Of a DNA stretch of 10,310 nucleotides, positions 1 through 5,743 are shown in pieces. Under the pieces are notes generated by a model. That model ran no database searches, was not told the origin of the DNA, and saw only the letters and a program-made list of their open reading frames with translations. The DNA comes from PVC group bacterium (lineage in GTDB: Bacteria; GCA-001730085; JADFSZ01), in contig JADFSZ010000048.1 in NCBI GenBank assembly GCA_022560555.1, positions 1-10,310 on the forward strand. The letters are read 5' to 3'. The first letter of the stretch is position 1. Every line of letters begins with the position of its first letter. The position numbers and the translations under genes are program-made.

Positions 1-30
1 GACCTATTCTTCATCTCAATTGGTTCGGCT

Positions 31-969
31 ATGCGTATTATTTTTATGGGAACCCCAGAATTCGCGGTGGCATCCCTTGCTGCAATATTAGCAAAAGGTT
101 ACGATGTTGTTGGAGTAATTACCGCCCCTGACAAAATAGCTGGCCGGGGTCAGCAAATGCATACGTCGGAGGTTAAAAAGTTTGCTGAATCTAAAGGATT
201 AAACATTCTTCAACCTCCAAACCTAAAGGATCCTGATTTTATACAAAACCTTGCCGCATTAAATGCTGACCTACAGGTAGTGGTTGCGTTTCGCATGCTG
301 CCTGAATCCGTCTGGGGAATGCCTTCTAAAGGAACTATTAATATGAATGATTCACTTTTACCTGATTACAGGGGTGCAGCACCTATTAATTGGGTACTCA
401 TAAATGGAGAATCAATAACTGGAGTTACTACATTTTTTATCGATGAAAAAATAGATACCGGAGAAACGATCCTTAAAAAGAAAGTTGATATAGCGACTAA
501 TGATACCGCAGGGAGTCTTCATGACACTTTGGTGTTATTAGGCAGGGAGTTAGTATTAGAAACGATATTACTTATAGAACAGAATAAGGTAATCACATTT
601 AAACAACCCCAAGTTGTTGATTTAAAAGAAGCGCCCAAACTCAATTCAGAAAACACAAAAATTATTTGGAATCAATCTGTTCAGATCATTTATAATTTTA
701 TCAGAGGACTTAATCCATATCCAACGGCATGGAGCATACTTTATAATAATAAAGATAAAATTAAAGTAAAAATATATGATTGTACTATTGAAATAAATAA
801 GCATCCTCATCGATCTGGAACAATATTTACCACTAAAAAGGAATTAAAAATAGCTGCGACAAATGGTTATATATATATTAAGGTAATGCAACTTCCTGGA
901 AAACAAAAAATGGAAGTAAAATCATTATTAAATGGGTATTCTTTTAGTAAAGATGCAAAAATGTTGTAA
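31..969 (+). CDS. fmt: Methionyl-tRNA formyltransferase, Bacteroidota-like, catalytic His replaced
   Basis: Family role: transfers a formyl group from 10-formyl-THF to Met-tRNAfMet in the cytoplasm for translation initiation. The 312-residue protein has normal length and begins MRIIFMGTPEFAVASL, the usual Fmt N-terminus. It keeps the sugar-nucleotide-like fold signatures, SLLPDYRGAAPINW (residues 108-121) and the IDTG loop (141-144), followed by a C-terminal domain (about 200-312). In GART-type formyltransferases the catalytic residues are Asn, His and Asp. Here Asn104 and Asp142 are present, but the His position is Asn106 (codon AAT, 346-348) within INMNDSLLP, where the family has NLHASLLP. 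Activity is therefore doubtful although the frame is intact. Sequence style (for example ADLQVVVAFRMLPESVW) is that of Bacteroidota, and base composition is clearly AT-richer than the genes to the right. No Shine-Dalgarno precedes ATG 31. The frame is open back to base 1, but the family start is this Met. Confidence 0.93.
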   Translation: MRIIFMGTPEFAVASLAAILAKGYDVVGVITAPDKIAGRGQQMHTSEVKKFAESKGLNILQPPNLKDPDFIQNLAALNADLQVVVAFRMLPESVWGMPSKGTINMNDSLLPDYRGAAPINWVLINGESITGVTTFFIDEKIDTGETILKKKVDIATNDTAGSLHDTLVLLGRELVLETILLIEQNKVITFKQPQVVDLKEAPKLNSENTKIIWNQSVQIIYNFIRGLNPYPTAWSILYNNKDKIKVKIYDCTIEINKHPHRSGTIFTTKKELKIAATNGYIYIKVMQLPGKQKMEVKSLLNGYSFSKDAKML

Positions 970-1072
970 AGCCTTACTATCACTGATTTCATAAAAAAGG
1001 TAAAAAAAAGAGTATGTTTATTAACAAACGCCACAAGTTATCAACAATAAACGTGATTTAGCGTGCTATTAC

Positions 1073-1102
1073 TTGCGTGAACCGATATTCCTGTTAAATT
1101 TG
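1073..1102 (+). promoter_or_regulatory. Bacteroidota-type promoter for the HU-like gene
   Basis: TTG at 1073-1075 is followed after 19 nt by TAAATTTG at 1095-1102. This matches the Bacteroidota primary sigma pattern of a -33 TTTG/TTG element and a -7 TAnnTTTG element. It would start transcription near 1108 and give a roughly 45-nt AT-rich leader without a Shine-Dalgarno, also usual in that phylum. Seen directly: the motifs and spacing. Inferred: function. Confidence 0.5.
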
Positions 1103-1154
1103 TAGACTAATAAAATGAAGTTTAACCAACATTTTTAATTTTTAAACACAAATT

Positions 1155-1385
1155 ATGAACAAATCAGATATAATCGATGGAATGGCAGCTGACGCTGGAG
1201 TCACAAAAGCTGCTGCAAAAAAAGCAAAGGAACAACACTATGCCGATTATGCGGATTTTACTGCCGGAGCCACCCAAGGAGCCGATGACGCATCTAAGTG
1301 GACATTTGGGGGCCTCCCCAACTCTATTGCTGGAAAAGTGGGGTATGCAGTGGGATGGGGCATTGGTGTTTTTAAGGGCCAATAA
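1155..1385 (+). CDS. HU N-terminus joined to an unrelated Gly-rich tail (probably broken hup gene)
   Basis: Residues 1-24 (MNKSDIIDGMAADAG, then VTKAAAKKA) are the opening helices of HU, the small dimeric nucleoid protein, in its Bacteroidota form. HU normally runs about 90 residues and continues with a leucine-rich helix, a VGFG strand and a DNA-binding arm with RNPQTG. None of these is found here in any of the three forward frames, so a simple frameshift does not explain the loss. After about base 1228 the frame continues with an Asp/Ala-rich linker and a hydrophobic glycine-patterned end (GKVGYAVGWGIGVFKGQ), giving 76 residues in all. A 6-bp hairpin (TTGGGG/CCCCAA, 1306-1321) lies inside the tail. 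The order fmt then HU is common in Bacteroidota. Possible explanations are a recombined remnant, an assembly join, or a real small membrane-active peptide that captured the HU start. The HU head is clear; the tail is not recognised. Confidence 0.6.
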   Translation: MNKSDIIDGMAADAGVTKAAAKKAKEQHYADYADFTAGATQGADDASKWTFGGLPNSIAGKVGYAVGWGIGVFKGQ

Positions 1386-1752
1386 TATCGTTAAAATCCT
1401 TATTTACCGAGGAATGCTTCGTGCTATTAGGATTAAATTGAAAGGTCCCCGCCGTGGGTGAGGGTAAGAGGCCATTGCATTTGGATAATCAAAGGGAATT
1501 AGATCTGTTATCTACCCAATTTGATTAGGTCTTCATTCTGGGCAGATTAGTAACGCTCTCATATTGGTCTTGAAATTAGCGGAGGGGGCGGGAAGTTATA
1601 TTTCTTAAAAAATAGGGCATTTCTATAACCTTGTATAGGCTAAGATTGAGCTTGCCCCGGTTCTTTGATTGCAGTTACGGCAACCAGATATTGCCGAGGA
1701 TAATTTTCCAACTCACTGTCGCCGATGTGCGCACTGAGAGAGGTTGCAGGTT
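1386..1752. other. Intergenic stretch without recognisable genes
   Basis: About 370 nt separate the HU-like gene from the next credible gene. No conserved protein fragment, tRNA, terminator hairpin with a T-run or well-spaced promoter was recognised on either strand. A TTGAAA at 1570-1575 lacks a correctly spaced -10 box. Base composition is mixed, with G-rich patches such as 1580-1592, unlike the AT-rich fmt region, so the change of character falls within or just before this stretch. Confidence 0.5.
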
Positions 1753-2298
1753 ATGATCCCGGTGGAAGATCTTACCGAGGTCCAGAGGCAATTCCTTGAG
1801 GAGGAATATGGCCTCGACTTGGAAAAGCGTGTCTCGTCGGCACGCCAATACAATCGCCGCCAAATGAAATTCTGTTTGATATTTCCTCTTTTAGCAATTG
1901 CGCTATATTGGGAGGGAACCTCAGATGTTATGGCCTCTTCCTTCAAGCCGTTCGGGATCATCTCTTGGTGCGTCTTCGGCATTCTTTTTTTTGTCGAAGT
2001 TGCAGGGTGGACGCATTTCTGGATAGGCACCCGATCCGCCCCCCTGGTAAATACTTTATCCGATTCAAACCCTCATAGAAATACCTGGCGCACATTGCTG
2101 GTGCTCTACATCGGTATCAAGACACCCCTATACCTCGTTCCTTTATGGATTGTAGGTCCAGTGATGCTGATTCTTGCGGCCTGGGCAACGAACCGGCCAG
2201 TTCTTGCCTTGGCGTGGCTTGCTCTCGCGGCGATCTATTACTCGTTAAGGATATGGTCCAATCGAAAAGTATTTCATGCGCTTGAAGAAACAATATAA
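1753..2298 (+). CDS. Hypothetical four-helix integral membrane protein
   Basis: I do not recognise the family. The 181-residue product has a charged, Glu-rich cytosolic-looking N-terminus (1-38, EDLTEVQRQFLEEEYGLDLE). Four hydrophobic segments follow: about 39-54, 67-88, 114-145 (long, with Pro and Gly, possibly re-entrant or two short helices) and 149-168. The end is basic (RIWSNRKVFHALEETI). No metal-binding or catalytic motif stands out. ATG 1753 is chosen over in-frame TTG 1744 because GAGAGAGG (1735-1742) lies 10 nt upstream of ATG but only 1 nt from TTG. Coding looks real: the frame is long, GC-richer than fmt, and its hydrophobic and charged blocks are ordered. It stands alone, facing the convergent ssrA-ptsI operon. 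It could be a small membrane sensor or carrier accessory, but nothing in the sequence decides this. Confidence 0.6.
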   Translation: MIPVEDLTEVQRQFLEEEYGLDLEKRVSSARQYNRRQMKFCLIFPLLAIALYWEGTSDVMASSFKPFGIISWCVFGILFFVEVAGWTHFWIGTRSAPLVNTLSDSNPHRNTWRTLLVLYIGIKTPLYLVPLWIVGPVMLILAAWATNRPVLALAWLALAAIYYSLRIWSNRKVFHALEETI

Positions 2299-2423
2299 AC
2301 TATGGCAATGATTTTAGGGGGGACAGTATAAATGCGTCGACACAGAGGCCGATGCTAATTTAGTTCAGTGAATAAACGTCTCAAGGAAAGAAAGATTGAA
2401 ATGAAGGAGAAGTCCAAATAATT

Positions 2424-2780
2424 TGGAGGCGGCGGGTATCGAACCCGCGTCCCAAAGGTCCCGCCAAGTAGCATCTACATGCATAGTCTATAAATTAGGA
2501 TCTCGTTTTTTGACACTCCCATAGACAGGATTGTCAAAAAACCAGCCTGAAACGATCTCGCTATATTTCCTCAGGCAAGGGCCTATAGCCAGTCTGTGTT
2601 GCGACATCTTAATCCGCCCACAGACGAAACCTGATTAAGATGTAGCTACATGTTATTTATGCAGCTAGAGCCAACGCTTCATTATTGGCAATTATATGTT
2701 TCAGGTGTTTTAGGAGGCCTCCTGAAACCTCCGCACGCAGCTAAATAGCAAGTTTCCTAGGTCGAATCCAATTCGCCCCC
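2424..2780 (-). ncRNA. ssrA: Transfer-messenger RNA (tmRNA), one-piece
   Basis: This RNA rescues ribosomes stalled on mRNAs without stop codons and tags the product for degradation, with SmpB. The 357-nt gene starts GGGGGCG and ends CGCCTCC plus discriminator A. These form a 7-bp acceptor stem with the G3-U pair used by alanyl-tRNA synthetase. The T arm is GCGGG-TTCGATA-CCCGC (2430-2446). CCA is not encoded. The 5' GGATTCGAC element is present (2761-2769). Four H-type pseudoknots can be drawn: PK1 2699-2732 (GGAGG/CCTCC with TTTCAGG/CCTGAAA), PK2 2592-2642 (CATCTTAATC/GATTAAGATG with GTCTGTG/CACAGAC), PK3 2545-2589 (GCTATA/TATAGC with GCCTGA/TCAGGC) and PK4 2486-2541 (TTTTTTGACA/TGTCAAAAAA with GTCTAT/ATAGAC). 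Helix P2 pairs TGCGTGC with GCATGTA. The first 24 nt overlap the end of ptsI. No downstream terminator hairpin was seen. Confidence 0.97.
2657..2689 (-). other. tmRNA proteolysis-tag reading frame, ANNEALALAA
   Basis: The tag frame GCC AAT AAT GAA GCG TTG GCT CTA GCT GCA TAA encodes A-N-N-E-A-L-A-L-A-A and sits between PK1 and PK2. The resume codon is GCC at 2687-2689. It is preceded by TAATT, which keeps the T at -5 and A at -4 seen in Escherichia coli (TAGTC). The C-terminal ALAA is the degradation signal read by ClpXP and related proteases, and the tag resembles E. coli ANDENYALAA. Confidence 0.93.
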
Positions 2781-4532
2781 ATGAAAGCTATTATATAAGA
2801 GAAGTTCGGGAACTTTCAAGCGTAAAAATTCAACCAGTATTTTCTGAATTTCCTTTCCGGTCGATATCTTTTGAACTTGACTCCAAAGTTTTTGACATTC
2901 CGTACGGGATATGGAGCGGGAAACTTTTTTGATTTCCGAAATAAACGCGGATGGTACGCTGAATTCTTCAAGCCCCATCCCGATGAGGAGGGGAATATAA
3001 ATCGGATCGCTTGCCATTTCACCGCACATGGCTACACGAATATTAGCATCTTTAGCGTCCCGGATAATTTTATCAATAAACCTTAGAACACCCGGATGCG
3101 CGGGATCGTAAAGATAGGCAATGTGTTCATTCACGCGATCTACCGCGAGTGCGTATTGAATGAGATCATTTGTGCCGATACTGAAGAAATCCACATGTGG
3201 AGCCAAAAGATCAGTAATGAGTGCCGCAGAAGGAACTTCGATCATGGCGCCGACGCCGATGTCCGTGTTGATTGTGTGCCCGTCCGCGATCAGTTCTTTT
3301 TTGACAACTTCCAGAACCAAATTGGCTTGGATGAGTTCCTCAAGGTTTGTGATCAAAGGATAAAGAATTTTAAGGTTGCCGTGCTCGTTCGCGCGCAATA
3401 TAGCCCGCAATTGAGTTTTAAAGATATCCTTTTTTTCAAGAGAAAAACGGATAGCCCGCCATCCCATAAAGGGGTTAAGTTCATTCGGAACATTCAGATG
3501 GGACAGAAATTTGTCTCCGCCGAGATCCATGGTTCGAACCACAACTTCGTGGGGGTACATCTTGTCGGCGACAATTTTATAGTTTTCATAATGCTCTTGT
3601 TCTGTCGGAAGATCGGTTCGGTTCATATAGAAAAATTCTGTCCGATAAAGCCCGATTCCTACAGCACCGTGGATCAAAGCGGAATCTGATTCGCTTGGAA
3701 GTTCAATATTGGCCATGAGTTTAAGCTTATGGTCATCGGTGGTGACGGCTGGCAGTGTTTGAAAGACCGACAGGTTCCGGGTGATTTCTTCGAATTTCTT
3801 GATTTCTTCCCGATAGTGCGCGATGAGTTTTTCATTGGGGTTAATCTCGATAATCCCGTGAATTCCGTCAAGAATGATCGTGTCCCCGTATTCCACACGT
3901 TGGGTAATGTCTTCAAGACCGACGATAGCCGGGATCTCAAGGGATCTGGCGATAATCGCTGTATGGCTGGTGCGGGAGCCGATGTCGGTTGCGAAGCCGA
4001 GAACAAAACTTTTATTAATAAACACGGTTTCTGACGGAGCCAGATCGTAGGCGATGACGATGCCCTTTTCTTCAATCGAAGAAAGCGTTTCATGGTGTTT
4101 ACCCAGGAGATTCCTGAGCACGCGTCTTCCGACATCCTGGATATCCGCGGCACGTTCCTTTAAGTACTCATCCTCAATGGATGAAAAGGCCTTAGCGAAT
4201 TTTTGAAGAGATTCATAAAAAACAAATTCCACACAACGCTTTTCTTTTTCTAAACGTCGTATAACTTCTTCGATCAGCATACGATCTTCTAAGACAAGCA
4301 AATGGGCATCAAAAATCTCGGCATGTTTGGTTCCCATTTTGTCCTCGATCCGTGTTTGCATCTCGATCATTTCTTTTCGTGTTTTGATCAAGGCGTCCTC
4401 AAAACGGGCGATTTCTTTGGGAAGATCCTCTTCCTTGATTTCATGTTTCGGGATCGTCAAGTCATCGCGGTCGAGAAGGAGTGCCCTTCCGATCACAATG
4501 CCCGGCGATGCGGCTATGCCTTTATGACTCAT
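2757..4532 (-). CDS. ptsI: Phosphoenolpyruvate-protein phosphotransferase (PTS enzyme I)
   Basis: EI takes phosphate from PEP and passes it to HPr, the first step of the cytoplasmic PTS relay. At 591 residues it is slightly longer than the usual 570-575. The N-terminus GIAASPGIVIGRALLL leads into the HPr-binding helical domain and the phospho-His domain, with SRTSHTAIIARS and active His190. The C-terminal PEP-binding barrel has GIGLYRTEF (292-300), MDLGGDK (335-341), DFFSIGTNDLIQYALAVDR (448-466) and the proton-donor Cys503 in VAMCGEMASDP. All catalytic elements are intact. Start ATG 4532 has AGGG 6 nt upstream and lies 22 nt after ptsH. The tail is odd: the last seven residues (GGELDST) and the stop codon are encoded by the first 24 nt of the tmRNA, so they follow tmRNA structure rather than EI needs. 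No EIIB or EIIC gene is nearby, suggesting a regulatory phosphorelay. Confidence 0.97.
   Translation of the reverse strand: MSHKGIAASPGIVIGRALLLDRDDLTIPKHEIKEEDLPKEIARFEDALIKTRKEMIEMQTRIEDKMGTKHAEIFDAHLLVLEDRMLIEEVIRRLEKEKRCVEFVFYESLQKFAKAFSSIEDEYLKERAADIQDVGRRVLRNLLGKHHETLSSIEEKGIVIAYDLAPSETVFINKSFVLGFATDIGSRTSHTAIIARSLEIPAIVGLEDITQRVEYGDTIILDGIHGIIEINPNEKLIAHYREEIKKFEEITRNLSVFQTLPAVTTDDHKLKLMANIELPSESDSALIHGAVGIGLYRTEFFYMNRTDLPTEQEHYENYKIVADKMYPHEVVVRTMDLGGDKFLSHLNVPNELNPFMGWRAIRFSLEKKDIFKTQLRAILRANEHGNLKILYPLITNLEELIQANLVLEVVKKELIADGHTINTDIGVGAMIEVPSAALITDLLAPHVDFFSIGTNDLIQYALAVDRVNEHIAYLYDPAHPGVLRFIDKIIRDAKDANIRVAMCGEMASDPIYIPLLIGMGLEEFSVPSAFISEIKKVSRSISRTECQKLWSQVQKISTGKEIQKILVEFLRLKVPELLLYNSFHGGELDST
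2790..2819 (-). promoter_or_regulatory. Sigma70 promoter for ssrA inside ptsI codons
   Basis: On the minus strand TTGAAA (2819-2814) and TATAAT (2795-2790) are separated by 18 nt. The -10 is a perfect match and the -35 matches 5 of 6. The -10 ends 9 nt before the first tmRNA base (2780), so transcription could begin at or within a few bases of the mature 5' end. The boxes are also ptsI codons: TTG-AAA encodes Leu-Lys and TAT-AAT encodes Tyr-Asn near the EI C-terminus. Confidence 0.75.
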
Positions 4533-4554
4533 ACATCCCTAACCTTTGTTTTTG

Positions 4555-4836
4555 TTAATCTTCGTGGAATTTGAGATCAAAGAGCTCTTTGATCTTTTTG
4601 ATTGCATTTTCGGAATCTTTACCGCATGCTTCGAAAATAAGTTTTGTGTTGTGAGCCGCGGCAAGCATCATGAGGCCCATAATGCTTTTGCCGTTGACTT
4701 TTTGGCCGTTATTTTCAACCGTGATTTCTGACGCAAATGTGTTTGTGAGCTGAACGAGCAATGCTGCCGGACGCGCGTGCAGCCCAAGACGATTTTTAAT
4801 CGTGAGAGTTTTCCGAACGATTTTTTGAGCCGCCAT
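4555..4836 (-). CDS. ptsH: HPr phosphocarrier protein
   Basis: HPr carries phosphate from EI to EIIA proteins and, in HprK-bearing bacteria, is also phosphorylated on a regulatory Ser. With the start chosen here it has 93 residues. NRLGLHARPAA contains the phospho-acceptor His20, equivalent to His15. VNGKSIMGLMMLAA contains Ser51, equivalent to Ser46, the HprK target. Both keep the family spacing of 31 residues. ATG 4836 is preferred because AGGA lies 10 nt upstream. ATG 4863, 4 nt after the rapZ stop, would add nine residues (MASQQDKSK) and lacks a clear ribosome site; a further upstream ATG at 4890 would overlap rapZ. HPr usually starts about five residues later than the chosen Met, so the exact start is uncertain. 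Its position between rapZ and ptsI with hprK in the same operon matches its two phosphorylation inputs. Confidence 0.96.
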   Translation of the reverse strand: MAAQKIVRKTLTIKNRLGLHARPAALLVQLTNTFASEITVENNGQKVNGKSIMGLMMLAAAHNTKLIFEACGKDSENAIKKIKELFDLKFHED

Positions 4837-4867
4837 TTTGCTTTTATCCTGTTGAGAGGCCATAATG

Positions 4868-5743
4868 TTAACGGTGCCAACCGATATCACGGTGACTCAC
4901 CGTTACCTCCGTATATTTTTTCTTTAAAAGGATCCGGCAAAATTCGTTGGCAATAACAACGGATCTGTGTTTGCCTCCCGTGCATCCGAAAGAAATCGTT
5001 AGATAGGCACGGCCTTCTTTGATATAAGCCGGAATGAGAAATTCAATTAATTTCCAAGATTTATTCGTAAAATTTTTCGTCAAAGGAAATTCAAGAACGT
5101 ATTCCTCGACTTTTTTATCCATTCCCGTATAAGGTCTCAAATCTTCCACATAATGGGGATTGGGAAGAAACCGCACGTCAAACACAAGATCGCTGTCGGG
5201 GGGAATCCCGTAGCGATAACTGAACGAGTTGATGGTGATTTTCATTCGGGACTTTTTTTCAATAGGGCTGAAGGCCTGAAAGATACGATCCTTCAATTCA
5301 TGAACATTCAAGGGAGATGTGTCTATGACATGGTCAGCCGAGTTGAGAATTTTCCGGAGTTTTTGACGTTCGATCTGGATGCTGTCAAGAACAGTTCCGG
5401 AACCGGAAAGCGGGTGTTTGCGTCTCGTTTCACTGAATCGTCTTAAGAGAACGTCGTCCGAGGCTTCCAGGAACAAGATGCTGTAAGGAGTGCCGAGATT
5501 TTTTAATGTGTCTAATTCGTTGAAAAGGTCGTCAAAGAAGATCCCTTCGCGAATATCGATCACAAGGGCTACGCGTTTGATATTCGCATCTGTTTGCTGA
5601 CAGATCTCAGCGAATTTTGTAATGAGAAGCACGGGGAGGTTATCAATGCAGAAGTACCCCAGCTCCTCGAACGTTTTTAAAACGTGACTTTTACCGGCCC
5701 CCGAAATTCCTGTAATAATAACAAATTGGTGATCGCTTTTCAT
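4868..5743 (-). CDS. rapZ: RapZ/YvcJ-family nucleotide- and RNA-binding protein
   Basis: The family has an N-terminal P-loop domain and a C-terminal domain that in E. coli RapZ binds small RNAs controlling glmS; in Firmicutes YvcJ is a GTPase. The 291-residue product has normal length. Walker A is GISGAGKS (12-19), followed by the family motif GYFCIDNLP (about 29-37), VALVIDIREG (Walker B-like) and the C-terminal signature SFGCTGGKHRSVVIANEF. The last residues, including VSHRDIGWHR, are also family-like. The start ATG overlaps the hprK stop in an ATGA arrangement (5740-5743), implying translational coupling. Clustering with hprK, ptsN and ptsH is typical in Gram-negative bacteria. Whether it regulates amino-sugar synthesis here cannot be read from the sequence. 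Confidence 0.96.
   Translation of the reverse strand: MKSDHQFVIITGISGAGKSHVLKTFEELGYFCIDNLPVLLITKFAEICQQTDANIKRVALVIDIREGIFFDDLFNELDTLKNLGTPYSILFLEASDDVLLRRFSETRRKHPLSGSGTVLDSIQIERQKLRKILNSADHVIDTSPLNVHELKDRIFQAFSPIEKKSRMKITINSFSYRYGIPPDSDLVFDVRFLPNPHYVEDLRPYTGMDKKVEEYVLEFPLTKNFTNKSWKLIEFLIPAYIKEGRAYLTISFGCTGGKHRSVVIANEFCRILLKKKYTEVTVSHRDIGWHR

Noticed and set aside
1306-1321. Hairpin TTGGGG/CCCCAA as a terminator
   Set aside because: The stem is only 6 bp, lies inside the open frame and is not followed by a T-run.
1177-1461. 94-codon plus-strand frame overlapping the HU-like gene, considered as a frameshifted continuation of HU
   Set aside because: Its sequence has no HU strand, arm or RNPQTG motif, so it does not restore HU.
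2380-2423. Intrinsic terminator after ssrA
   Set aside because: The sequence downstream on the minus strand is pyrimidine-rich but shows no stable hairpin followed by a T-run.
3096-3689. 197-codon open frame on the plus strand inside ptsI
   Set aside because: It is antisense to the conserved barrel of enzyme I, its product shows no family features, and several other plus-strand frames across ptsI are equally open by chance.
3674-4153. 159-codon minus-strand frame within ptsI
   Set aside because: It is a +1/+2 shadow of enzyme I codons; the overlapping frame carries all the EI motifs without interruption.
4837-4890. Longer HPr starting at ATG 4890
   Set aside because: It would overlap the end of rapZ by 23 nt and add 18 residues before a domain that normally starts near the chosen Met; AGGA supports ATG 4836.
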